Source: Nonomuraea typhae
GTDB lineage: Bacteria > Actinomycetota > Actinomycetes > Streptosporangiales > Streptosporangiaceae
Direction: 5' to 3'
Assembly: GCF_009760925.1 (NCBI RefSeq)
Contig: NZ_VRLV01000014.1
Span: 232,874 to 296,873, forward strand
DNA length: 64,000 bases
The position numbers and the translations under genes are program-made. Every line of letters begins with the position of its first letter. The first letter of the stretch is position 1. The notes under the pieces were generated by a model. It was not told the origin of the DNA and did no database searches. It saw only the letters and a list, made by a program, of their open reading frames with translations. Below are positions 26,560-36,049 of this stretch, one piece after another.

Positions 26560-26974
26560 GTGACTTCTCCCCCGGCCGCGGCCACGCTCGCGGCCAGCCT
26601 GCCCGCCTACGCCGCCGCGCCGGCCGTGCAGTTCACGAAGGTGTAGCTCCGACCGCGGCGGGAACACGCCGCTCAACGGCGAGTATGTCGTCCTGAAGAA
26701 CACCACCCGGTCGGCGATCCACCTGGAGAAATGGGTCCTGCGCGACAAGAACGGCTTCAAGAACCGGTTCCCGCGCTTCACACTCGGCGCAGGTAAGTCA
26801 GTTACCGTCCGGTCGGGTCAGGGCTCCGATACGAGCACCACGCTCTCCTGGGGCCGCTCCTGGTACGTGTGGAACAACACCTGAGACACCACGGGCATCT
26901 ATCGCGCCTCGGACCTGAAGAAGATCGACACCTGTTCGTGGGGGCGGAGCAGCCGAGTGTACGCGGCCTGCTGA
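26560..26974 (+). pseudogene. Secreted lamin-tail-domain protein remnant
   Basis: A signal fragment (ATLAASLPAYAAAPA) and VQFTKV are followed by a stop. A shifted frame then gives LNGEYVVLKNTTRSAIHLEK, WVLRDKNGFKNRFPRF and SWGRSWYVWNN, the lamin-tail fold. A second stop precedes the tail DTTGIYRASDLKKIDTCSWG. One frameshift and one nonsense codon are visible. Confidence 0.75.
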
Positions 26975-26981
26975 CATCGCG

Positions 26982-27008
26982 AGTCCCGTCCTCTGGGAGG
27001 ACGGGACT
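26982..27008. terminator. Perfect 10-bp stem hairpin between converging genes
   Basis: AGTCCCGTCC pairs fully with GGACGGGACT across a seven-base loop. It lies between the plus-strand lamin-tail remnant and the minus-strand propeller gene, so it can end transcripts from both sides. Confidence 0.72.
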
Positions 27009-27039
27009 TCAGCGTGATCGGATGAGGACAGCACCTCAA

Positions 27040-28065
27040 CTATCGGGGGAAGTCCAGCCAGGCGATGCTCGGCTTGTAGCCCGAAACCGATTCGTTGATG
27101 TAGATCTGCTCCTTGATCAAGGTCATACCAGCCTTGCCGTCGACGCCGACGAGCCGGTACGTCGACCGGGGGCCCTTCCGGTTCGGGCCGGTCGGGGGCT
27201 TCGCCTCCGTCTGGAATGCCATGATCACATGGTTGTCGTCGTACCAGCCCCGGAAGCTGCCACCGGAGATCCTGTGGGCGACCTCGCCGCTATCGGCTTC
27301 GATGATCAGAGTCGTCTGCTCGTGGCTGCCCTCATGCCGTTCGACGCTGACGAAGTATCGGCCGGAGACCGGGAAGAGCGACGTCACCTGGCCTTGGAGC
27401 CAGCCCACCCCCGCATAGACGCGGGCCCTCCGGCCGTTCAGATCGTAGGCCGCGATGCCTTTATCCTGCGTCAGGGTCGCCATCACGCCGGTGCCGTCGG
27501 CGTTCCAGAAGAACCGCTCCCGGTCACCGACGTCCCAGTCGAAGACGGTCCACGGAGATCCGGCCTTGACCAGGCGTGGCCTACGGTCACTCACGTCGAT
27601 GGTGATGAAGCCGATGGCCTGGTAGCCCCTGCCCCGCGTGCGGTACGCGGTCAAGAGCACCGTACGGCCGTCCGGCGACCACTGTGCCGAGGTGACACCG
27701 GCCGGGGTTTTGATGACGTATTCCTTACCGCGTTCCCGATCGATCAGCACGACAGAGGTTGCGGGCACGTATCGCCCATAGCCCGGCACCCCGGCGGCCC
27801 ACCGGCCCCCTTTGGAGACCTGCACCTGGCGGTAACGCGTCTTGACGAATGTCTTCCCTGTTCGCAGGTAGGCGACGTTGGCGTTGCCTGCGTCGTAAAC
27901 CAGCACATATGAGGCCAGGCGGACCGGTCCCCGCACGTCGTTGAGCTTGGCGCTCGTGCCGGCGAGCTTGACCCATGAGCTTGCCGCTGAACTTGCCGTC
28001 GCCTGTCCCGGGGCCGCGATCATGGCTAAGGCCACGATTATCGTGAGGGCGAGCCTGCCGTACAT
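27040..28065 (-). CDS. Secreted beta-propeller (TolB/WD40-like) protein
   Basis: AAGGAG lies six bases before the ATG at 28065. The 341-residue product has a signal peptide (1-25, ending QATASS) and a run of about six propeller blades, for example VTSAQWSPDGRTVLLTAYR and ERFFWNADGTGVMATL. There are no catalytic motifs. Such proteins bind partners or carbohydrates outside the cell. The frame is open further upstream, but without a ribosome site or family likeness. Confidence 0.82.
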   Translation of the reverse strand: MYGRLALTIIVALAMIAAPGQATASSAASSWVKLAGTSAKLNDVRGPVRLASYVLVYDAGNANVAYLRTGKTFVKTRYRQVQVSKGGRWAAGVPGYGRYVPATSVVLIDRERGKEYVIKTPAGVTSAQWSPDGRTVLLTAYRTRGRGYQAIGFITIDVSDRRPRLVKAGSPWTVFDWDVGDRERFFWNADGTGVMATLTQDKGIAAYDLNGRRARVYAGVGWLQGQVTSLFPVSGRYFVSVERHEGSHEQTTLIIEADSGEVAHRISGGSFRGWYDDNHVIMAFQTEAKPPTGPNRKGPRSTYRLVGVDGKAGMTLIKEQIYINESVSGYKPSIAWLDFPR

Positions 28066-28994
28066 GTCATTCTCCTTCCGGACTCTGACACGTGAGACGC
28101 CGTGATCGACGTGCAGGTTCAGCACGGCTGAGAAACCACTCACCATTGACCAGGCTCCATGGCCGCGCAACGCGAAGTTGCCCCTCCTTTCCCAGCCAGG
28201 AGAAGAAGAGGCAACTGCTTCCCGCTGAGTCTTCGCTATGAAGGATCGTCTTCCGGCGGGCTGATTCTTCGCCGCTGAGAGGTAGAGATCTACTCCCGCA
28301 CAGTGGTCAGGGTCATTGCGTGCTCGGGTGCCGTGGACGATCGTGGGCGGGCGGCATCGTCGGCGCCGCGCGTCCCGGTCCGTCAGGACTGCGCACCATA
28401 CGGTCCGGTGAGACAGGAGAGCGAACGTGCCGGACGACAACGCGACGACGGGCCGAAGAAGCACCGCTGGATCCCACCATCGTGGCTGTAGCCAAGCTGG
28501 TGCTGTGGATCCTGTGGGTGACCTTCGACCGCGGATTTCGGGGAATTGACCAAACCTTGCCCTGCAGGGCTGTCCGATTTCGGGTCTGGCGGCCGGTATT
28601 TGGACTGGTGACAGGGTGTTCTGCCACTGATCGTCGGAAGCTGGCAACGGTGTGCCGGTCCGGGTCAGGGAGTGGTGGTCGTGGAATTGCGGAACGGCGG
28701 TCGGATTGGGCTTGACAGATGCCGATGCAGGTGGGCGTCGATACATCCCCGCCCGACACGGCCATGCCGCAGCCGCGGCGTTGGCCAGGCCCGTGCTCGC
28801 CCGACCGTACCCGTGGTTGTGCTGTGCGTGATTCGTGCGATGGGCGGGAGAAGGCATTGCAGGATGAGGGAAGAAAGGTGATGGCTGACGGCACCACGTA
28901 CAAGCGGTGCTCCTGCACCGGAGCCGATGACAAGGCCCTGGGGCAGAAGTGTCCCCAGCTGCGGTTGCGGGGGCCGATTAATCATCCGGCCAGG
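28066..28994. other. About 900 bases without a recognisable gene
   Basis: Several short frames are open on both strands, but none has a believable start, family likeness or natural composition. The promoter of the propeller gene must lie at the left edge. Confidence 0.5.
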
Positions 28995-29411
28995 TCAAGC
29001 CACATGCCGGTATTCCTTCAGGATGCCTCCAAGTCGATCACGTCGAACACGGCGATCGAGGCCGAGTCGATGCCGGGATCGGAGAGCGGCCGAAGCGATA
29101 GTGCGCGGACGTCCCCGCCGCCGATGAGCACTGACAGCGGCGTGCCGACGCCGCAGCAGATCACGATGCCAACGCAGAATCGTGTCAGGGCGGATCAGCA
29201 ACGTGAGGCGCCGCAGCGTGTCCATCGGCAGACGATGCAGCAGCCCCGCGAGGAGGAACCGATCGTCCCGAGTGAACGCAGGCCGTTGCAGCACGCTCAG
29301 CTGATGCCGGCGCACCAAGATCTCGATGTCCTTGTCGTGATCGCTTGCGGACAGCAGCCGCGGGAGCGAGAAGGCGGTCGTCACCATGAGATAGGCCAAG
29401 CGCAGCAACAC
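28995..29411 (-). pseudogene. Integrase-type transposase fragment
   Basis: The frame reads DKDIEILVRRHQLSVLQRPA, LTLLIRPDTILRWHRDLL and RRRGRPRTIASA, the N-terminal half of an rve-type transposase. After this it loses likeness; the tail ILKEYRHVA may come from the catalytic domain after a deletion. Confidence 0.75.
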
Positions 29412-29502
29412 GACCGATCATCATGCCGATATCTGGCGCGGCGCTCGAGGTACTCACCCGAAAGGACGAATCGTCCACCATGCCTTTGACCTGCACGGAT
29501 GA

Positions 29503-29751
29503 ATATTCGGCACCCGCAACGTCCTGATCCAGGATGCTCGCTTCCGTGAGGCGATCGCCCCCTTGGTCGAGGCATTTCTCGCCGGCCAGGAGCTACCCGA
29601 CTACGCGCAGGACATCCTCGGCGCGATCGTCGATCTGCTGCGCCAGGCCCATGCCGCGGACTCCGGCGGGGTGAGCGCGGAGTACCGCACGCGCACCGGC
29701 CAGGACGTGCCCGACTGGATGAAGCAACCGCCGCATTCGCCTGAGGAGTGA
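29503..29751 (+). other. Short open fragment of unknown type
   Basis: The frame is natural in composition (FLAGQELPDYAQDILGAIVD, LLRQAHAADSGG, DVPDWMKQPP) but no good start codon precedes it. It may be the end of a lost helical protein. Confidence 0.35.
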
Positions 29752-29989
29752 CAGGAGTTGCGTCCATCACCCGGACCTGATCATCACGCTGTCCAGCACG
29801 GTTGTACCCCAACACCACACCCGAGATCACCGGCAAATAGCGTCTAGATAGAGCCCACGGGCGCGCTTCTTGACACCTGGCCGCCAGGCTCCTGGACTCC
29901 AGCCTGACACCTCGCGCTGATCAAGGCGACCGCTGTCCCGGCCAGATAGCTCCAGGGCATTCTCGGCCGTTGATCGCTGGAACTTACAG

Positions 29990-30580
29990 TCAGACCATCG
30001 CCGCCAGTTCTGCCTCCAGATGCGCAGCGAGCCGGGTTCGCTCGCCTTCGTCCAGGAGACCCTCGCGCACGCGGCGCCGGGCCCATATCGCCCAGCGCTG
30101 GCGCACCTCGACCGGCGCCATGTCGGCGGCTTCCAACATGGCGGCCAGCTCGCGCCCGCACGGGCGGCGGCGCCGAATTCCCGGTTGCCGGACCGGCCCA
30201 GCGCGGCCAGCAGCACCACGTCGCTCAGCGCGTCATCGCCCAGCCGGGCGGCGGCCGGCGCGGCCAGCCTCCCGGCGTGCAGGTGCTCGACGTCGTCGGC
30301 GGCCGCCAGCCCCAGCACCCCGTCGCGTGCGCCGTCGCCGACGACGGTGGTCGGAAAAGATGGCCAGCGCCTCCTGCAGGTCGGCGGCCGCGACGGCCAG
30401 CCGGCGGCGTTCGCCGTCGACCAGGTCGGCCTCGCCGAGCTGTGCGGCCAGCCGCCGCAGCTTGGCGGCGCAGCGGGTGCTGACATCGTAGGCGCGCTCG
30501 ACCAGCAGATCGCCGACCGCGGTATCGGCATCCGCGTCGATCCCGGTCCCGGCGCTGCCGGGGCGATACACGGTGGTCAC
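29990..30580 (-). pseudogene. Helical conserved protein with two frameshifts
   Basis: Three consecutive frames give coherent helical protein. First is MTTVYRPGSAGTGIDADADT through LQEALAIFSD, then VVGDGARDGVLGLAAADDVE through GRSGNREFGAA, then ELAAMLEAADMAPVEVRQRW to an end at EAELAAMV. Shifts fall near 30355 and 30165. I do not recognise the family. Sequencing errors could also explain the breaks. Confidence 0.5.
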
Positions 30581-31209
30581 GACCGTGAACGCTACGCCCC
30601 GGCGCGGCCTGCCCGCCGGGGTGTTGGCCCGTCGGCGTGCTGCCGTACGGCCCAGCTGTTCGGCCGGGGCCGCTGCAGTGTCAATAGTGCTGCCGTACGC
30701 GAATCAGGCAAGACTTTGGCTCTGACCTGCGGCTGCGAACAACGCCATAGCAGTCATTGAGGCCTCGTCGGCCCCGATGATGATCAGTTTACCTGCGGTT
30801 ACGCTTATTGACACTGCAGCCCGTTCGTTGAGAGCGCCCGGTGTTCGCTCACGCGACACCGACCTCCTTCCGCTGCCCGGACCGGACTGGCTGCCGGAAG
30901 ACCCCGAGTAGCAGCTATGTCGCACGCGCGACGTAAAAATCGTTGCCAGCGACGTCGGCGGATCGGATGTCTGGGGCGCCCGGCGGTGACCTTCCATGGG
31001 GCCCGGGCACCCTGGTGCGCTCGCCGGGAGACGTGCCCCTTTTCCGGTAGCTCGCCCCGTGCACCTCATGCGTATGGGCCTGCGCGCGGCGCCGGCTGGG
31101 CGATGGGCGGGAACGGTGACGTGGCCAGGGGTGGAGGTGAGGAGGGCGGCGGCCCACCCTCTAGGGGTGCCGCCTCCGGGGGTCGCGGACGGCCCTGGCA
31201 TGCGGGGGT

Positions 31210-31318
31210 TAGGGCCTTCGCCGAACTCAACGACCGGCCACGACGCATCCTGGGCTACCGGTCACCAGCCAAGCTCTATTCAGAGCTTCTGACCAGCGGT
31301 GATGCACTGACCCTTTGA
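31210..31318 (+). pseudogene. C-terminal scrap of an IS30-type transposase
   Basis: The tail reads FAELNDRPRRILGYRSPAKL then YSELL, matching the end of IS30-family transposases. The preceding 600 bases (30581-31209) show nothing I can support as a gene. Confidence 0.65.
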
Positions 31319-31397
31319 GACCGTCATCGGCCGGGCGCAGAACGCGTGCTTCGATGTATGCCGCTCGTCCGTTTCCTCGGCATGCCCCGCCTGGTGT

Positions 31398-31886
31398 TCA
31401 CAAGCCTGCTGCTGCTTGCCTGCGGATCCTTTTGGTTCTGCCGTGCTCGGCCAAGATCTCCAACACCGTCGGGTCCTCGACGTAGTCGGTGATACGGAGC
31501 TGGAGCCAGTTGGACCAGGAGTCGAGATTGCCGGCCACGTGGCTGGCCGGAAGATCGCCAGAGAGGATGGCGTCCACTGTCTCGAGTTCGGCAACGCGCC
31601 CTTCGGGGTACTCACGGGCTTCTTGCGGGATTCGAGACAACCAGGCTCGACGCTCCTCGGGAGCCACGCGTTCCACCAGGTTCACCACCGCAGACGAAGC
31701 CATGTCGAGCTCCGGCTCCAGCGGGAGCAAGTCGAAAAGCTGGGGAATACCTAGTCCTTGGCGGATCGCGACCAGGTATAGGGCCCAGCGCTCATGCTCA
31801 TCATTGAGGTCACCAGGGTAGGCCTCCTGAACGCGGGCAAGTTCGTGCAGTTTGACCCGTAGTTCTTCGCTGATTCGTTCGTCCAT
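31398..31886 (-). CDS. Hypothetical acidic protein
   Basis: The 162-residue product is acidic, all-helical in appearance (LRVKLHELARVQEAYPGDL, ERWALYLVAIRQGLG) and has no signal or membrane segment. Composition and codon use look native and the frame is intact, so it is probably a real gene although the ribosome site is weak. It lies among transposase fragments. A toxin-immunity or stress role would fit such isolated acidic proteins but is only a guess. Confidence 0.6.
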   Translation of the reverse strand: MDERISEELRVKLHELARVQEAYPGDLNDEHERWALYLVAIRQGLGIPQLFDLLPLEPELDMASSAVVNLVERVAPEERRAWLSRIPQEAREYPEGRVAELETVDAILSGDLPASHVAGNLDSWSNWLQLRITDYVEDPTVLEILAEHGRTKRIRRQAAAGL

Positions 31887-32166
31887 CAGGCCGAGGCTGT
31901 CAGGTTGCTGTCATCCCATGCAACGGGATTAAGGTCACTCACAACCCGATCAACACCATCACTGAGGGCGAACTACACCCGTCCGCCATAAGCCCCCTGA
32001 TCTCCCTCCCCTACGGCAGCCATCAACTGACCTGCCCGGTACGGCTGTGGCGGTCCTGGACGGAACTCCTGGCCGCCGAGGGCATCGTGTCCAGCTCGAA
32101 AACACGGTTTCGTGCTGTGAACTGGGGTTTGCTGCGCGATGAGAGCGGCGGCTGCGACCATCGCGA

Positions 32167-33180
32167 GGTGGTGTTGTCGCTTGTCTACCGGTTGGTGAGG
32201 GACTTGTCCGGCCTGCTGACGGTGCTGGTCCGCGCTGATCCGCCCAAGGACGTCGAGCTGCTGGTGCTCCGTCACGAGAACCAGGTCCTCCACCGCCAGC
32301 TCGATGGTCGGCCACGCCGGGATCATGGCGACCGACTCCGGCTTGCCGCCGACGGTGGGCGGAGGTATTCCCGATCACCCCGGCGACAATCCTGCGCTGG
32401 CATCGTCACTCCGTGGCGCGCAAGTGGACCTTCACCCACCGGCGGCACCCGGGACGGCCATGCACCCGCCGGCCAGTCAAGACACTGACTATTCGGATGA
32501 CAAGGGAGAACCCGACATGGGGCCATCGCAGAATTCAAGGCGAACTAGCCCGGCTTGGCTACCCGATCGCGGCCTCAACGGTGCGGGAAATCCTGCACGC
32601 CTCGGGTATCGATCCCGCACCGCGCCGGGCCGGCCTGGCGGCAGTTCCTGACCGCCCAGGCCCACGCGATCATCGCCTGCGACTTCCTGGTGGTCGAGAC
32701 GATAACGCTCAAACGGCTGTACGTGCTGGTCTTCATCGAGCACGGCACCCGGCGACTGCACCTGGCCGCAGTGACCGCGCACCCGACCGGGGCATAGACG
32801 ATGCAGCAGGCCCGCAACCTGGTCATGAACCTGCGCAATCGCATCGCTGGGCTGCGGCTCTTGATCCACGATCGGAATCCCTTCTTCACCACGGCCTTCA
32901 GCGCGGTCTTCACAGCCGAGGAGCTGCAGGTCATCACCACACTGCCGCGGGCTCCTCGGATGAACGCCACCTGGCCCGGCTGGTTCAGGAGTATCTGATC
33001 CACGACAACGGACACCGGCCGCACCAGTCCCGGCACCAACGTCCCCCGAACACCGCAACGCAGCCAGCCCAGGCCATGAACGATCTCCTCGACCTGCGCT
33101 CCATCCGCCGAGAACCCGTCGTCGCAAGCACGATCAGCGAATACCACCCACGTCGCATAACCACAGCTCAGGGCGCGTAA
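32167..33180 (+). pseudogene. Decayed integrase-type transposase, most of its length
   Basis: Parts of the gene follow in order through several frames. The N terminus is LVYRLVRDLSGLLTVLVRAD and KDVELLVLRHENQVLHRQL. The linker reads RENPTWGHRRIQGELARLGY. The core fragments are IACDFLVVETITLKRLYVL, VFIEHGTRRLHLAAVTAHPT and LLIHDRNPFFTTAF. The tail reads DLLDLRSIRREPVVA. Frameshifts, a stop at about 32797 and deletions prevent function. It is the most complete member of the family scattered through this zone. Confidence 0.8.
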
Positions 33181-33741
33181 CTCAATATCCGAGCGGCACA
33201 CGCTGCACTCCGCGCTGCGCCGCAAGGCTGGAGGACATCCGCAAGGACCTCTACCTCCCGACCGGCTAGAACAAAGGTCAGAACTTTCTGGCCGGCGTCT
33301 GCCGGGCCTTGGCCGATTCCGAGAAGAAGAGCGCCTACCCCGAGGCGGTGGAGCAGGCGCATGCCGACTTCGCGGCCCTCAGGTAGACGACGCAGCGTCA
33401 CTGATGGGGGCAGCAGGGCGTGGCGGCCGGAACGGCGGGCGATGCGGCCGGGTTGAAGCCGATGTCGATCAGGGTTTGCCGGTTGCGGTCGAAGCGCTCG
33501 AGCGTTTGGCAGGACTCAGCCTGTTCTTTCTCGCAGCCATGGCCGCCTTGGTCAGTAAGGCGGCGAGCTCGCCGATCGTGCCCTTGCTGCGGGTCAGCAG
33601 GTGCACGGCCATCTCGATGGTCGCCGCCCTGCTGCTACGTGGCTATCGCGACATTCGTCCCGCGACCGGCGTGGGAGCCGCCGCGGGGACGGACCTGTCG
33701 TGGAAGCGGCAGGCTGTTGCCCTGTGGCGGAGGAAGCCCTC
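33181..33741. other. Mixed scraps, possible TniB-like piece
   Basis: On the minus strand at about 33450-33620 the phrase HLLTRSKGTIGELAALLTKA resembles the C-terminal part of TniB-type transposition ATPases. A plus-strand scrap near 33270-33385 (LAGVCRALADSEKK) is unassigned. No complete gene is present. Confidence 0.35.
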
Positions 33742-34143
33742 TCAGCAGTCACTCCACCCTCCGCCCCAGCTGGGGTTGGTGTTGAGCATCCGACCGCGCG
33801 CGCCCGGATTACCATGACGGAGTTCGAGCCGGTAGTAGCTGTAGAGTCCCGTGGTCGTCTTCTGGAACTGCCTGCCCCACGGCACCGTGCCGTAGGCCAC
33901 TGCGACACCGTTGTCGTCGACAAGCTTCCAGTCCACCGATGAACCTATCCCGGTGACGTAGCAGTTACGGACCTCGGTCCAGATGACATTGCCGATGGCG
34001 CGCAAGACTCCTGTATTGCACGTTGTCCCAAAGGCGGGAATTTCACATGTTTTCGTTGCAGCGTGAGCGGCTGGGCTCGGCAGCGCGATGAACGTTGCCA
34101 GAGCGGCCGCGGCTATGGTCGATGCGATTGCGCTGTTCTTCAT
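33742..34143 (-). CDS. Small secreted protein of unknown function
   Basis: GGGAG precedes the ATG at 34143. The 133-residue product has a signal peptide (1-29, ending AAHAA) and a mature beta-rich part with Cys in TKTCEIP, TTCNTG, RNCYVTG and the final WSDC, suggesting two disulphides. Motifs such as WKLVDDNGVAVAYG and YRLELRHGNPGARGRM recall small actinobacterial extracellular proteins. The family is not recognised. It is intact, unlike most neighbours. Confidence 0.72.
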   Translation of the reverse strand: MKNSAIASTIAAAALATFIALPSPAAHAATKTCEIPAFGTTCNTGVLRAIGNVIWTEVRNCYVTGIGSSVDWKLVDDNGVAVAYGTVPWGRQFQKTTTGLYSYYRLELRHGNPGARGRMLNTNPSWGGGWSDC

Positions 34144-34553
34144 GGCGATGGCTCCCATCGGAGGACTGGTAGAGGCGATTGGGTCATGCGGTCGCCGCGA
34201 TGTTCTGCCGGAGACAACTCCGTGTCCGTGTTTCCTGGCCCAGCGACGTGTCCAGGACCGGGCGGTTCATCTGCGCTTCCTCACCGCCAGGAGCGGCGGA
34301 CTGCGAGGAGCCGAAACCCTGGCAGGTTATGTAGCAACGGGATGAGCAGATTGCTCCGCCCATGTGAGCTGCGCGTAGACCATCGGGGCAGTTCACGCGT
34401 GGGAGCGGCGGAAGCGCACGAGGCCGGGCACGCGCCCAGTCGCATCCCCATCGGCCGTCTCACAAGCAAGGGAGGTTGGACCCTTGCCGTATGCGGACCG
34501 TCTCCCGTTGCCGAAGGCGGTCAGGCCATTCGGGCTTTTAGCCTGGGACGGCC

Positions 34554-34930
34554 TCACGCGGCGGAGGCGGTCGTGGCGCCGACGGTCATGGTCGCGGCAA
34601 ACGTACCCGGCACCAGCGCCATGGACTTCATCGTGGTCATCGTTTGCCTTCGGCGTAGTTGGACAGAACGTGGCGCCCCCGGCCAACCGCACGAGCGCTG
34701 TGCCCGCCTCTCGAACGTGACCGTCCACGAAGCAGCCGGCCGCGCGACGTCGCCTATCCCCGACAGCGACAGTACGGCGGGCACGACGTTGGCAAGGGCC
34801 AGGCTGCCGGCGACGACCGCGATGCCGATCGCCGGCGCCGGACCCCGCCGGGTGTTGGCCGCGTAGCAGCAGGCCAGCAGGGCATAGCCCCAGTTGGCGG
34901 CACCGCTGTTGGCCCAGACCAGGGGTGAGC
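34554..34930 (-). pseudogene. Membrane-protein fragment and orphan signal peptide
   Basis: One frame gives a hydrophobic stretch (WANSGAANWGYALLACCYAA, IGIAVVAGSLALANVVPAVL) like part of a small integral membrane protein. The same frame later reads MKSMALVPGTFAATMTV then GATTASAA, a signal peptide that hits a stop at once. Two broken genes appear joined. The rest of 34144-35099 holds nothing I can support. Confidence 0.4.
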
Positions 34931-35099
34931 TGGGGGTGCGGCTGCGTGAACGACCCAGGAGTACCAAGGGCGCAGAGCACTGCATCGACGTGATGCAATA
35001 CCCTGCTCCGCTTCCAAGAGGGCAAGGCATATGCCCGTCAGCCGGTACCTTGGTGTCCGGTTCTCAGCGTTGTTCAGGCAGTGATCCCGGGCTCAGCGG

Positions 35100-35606
35100 T
35101 CAGCTTCCGGTTGCCAGGACATCCCACTTGGTGCTGTCGGGTGCTGCGGGCGGGGTGTCGGGGATCACCCGCACGCCGACGGTTGACGTCGCCTGGAGCT
35201 TCAGCGAATTGACGGGATCGGTGTACCCGCCGGCGAGAAGGCGGAAGGTCCCCGAGTGGTAGTACCAGCTCTGGTAGAAGTTATTGCTGGAGCAGGGCTT
35301 GGTGCTCACGCCGCCCGAATCGGCGAAGGCCAAGCATCGCCTTGTCGCCCTGTTCTTGAGCATCTTGCCGGAGTGAGCGCCGCCGTGAACCCACTCCCAC
35401 TTCTGGTAGAGCCCCCCGTTGCACGCCTGAATATAGACAGCTCCGTTGGCGTTGGAGTCGAGGCACCTGTCGTACGCCTTGTTGATGAAATTGGCGATCT
35501 GCGCGAGAGACGAGGACGAGGACGAGGCTTGCACAGGCGGTGCAAGGGCGACGGCTCCCGCGATTGTCGTAGCGGCAAGTGTAAGGACCGCGAGTTTGCT
35601 CTTCAT
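35100..35606 (-). CDS. Secreted ricin-type (beta-trefoil) lectin-like protein
   Basis: The ATG at 35606 gives 168 residues, with a signal peptide (1-29, ending PPVQAS) and a Ser-rich linker. The mature part has trefoil features: DRCLDSNANGAVYIQACNG then YQKWEWV, followed by RRCLAFADSGGVSTKPC and FYQSWYY. One trefoil-length domain is present, without an attached enzyme. Such domains bind sugars outside the cell. Upstream bases are weak in ribosome-site likeness. Confidence 0.8.
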   Translation of the reverse strand: MKSKLAVLTLAATTIAGAVALAPPVQASSSSSSLAQIANFINKAYDRCLDSNANGAVYIQACNGGLYQKWEWVHGGAHSGKMLKNRATRRCLAFADSGGVSTKPCSSNNFYQSWYYHSGTFRLLAGGYTDPVNSLKLQATSTVGVRVIPDTPPAAPDSTKWDVLATGS

Positions 35607-36049
35607 GGTGCCGATCTGCCTTTCTGTGTGGAATAACTGGATGGGGGTGAGCCGACGGCCATGCCGGGACCTCGTGGCAATGACCTTGTCGGCGGCTCCT
35701 CGTACTGTGGTTCGGCGAAGCGGGCGCCTCCTCGTGCTGGTCCTGCCTGGGGTGAGAGCACAGGCCACACGGCACCGGGCGCCGGCGCTCCTGTCTCCCT
35801 AGGGCCGCAAGGCGGATTCTGATCTCTGCTTTCACCGTCAGTTCTTCTTTCCCGTGCCTGCGCAGAGCGCGATCAAAGGGGGCCTGAGACTCACGCTTCC
35901 GTGCAGGTCAGCGGGTGACGGACACCAGTTTTGGCGGCTGGTTGATTGTCTGGAACCCCGATTCGCCACCCAGACAAAACTTGATCGTCGCCGAGTGAGC
36001 CTTGTACGGTGTGCGCGTTTGTCGCATTCGGGGGATGTGGGGGACACGA

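Noticed and set aside
28320..28715. 131-residue plus-strand frame
   Set aside because: No believable start site or family pattern; the sequence around it is non-coding in character.
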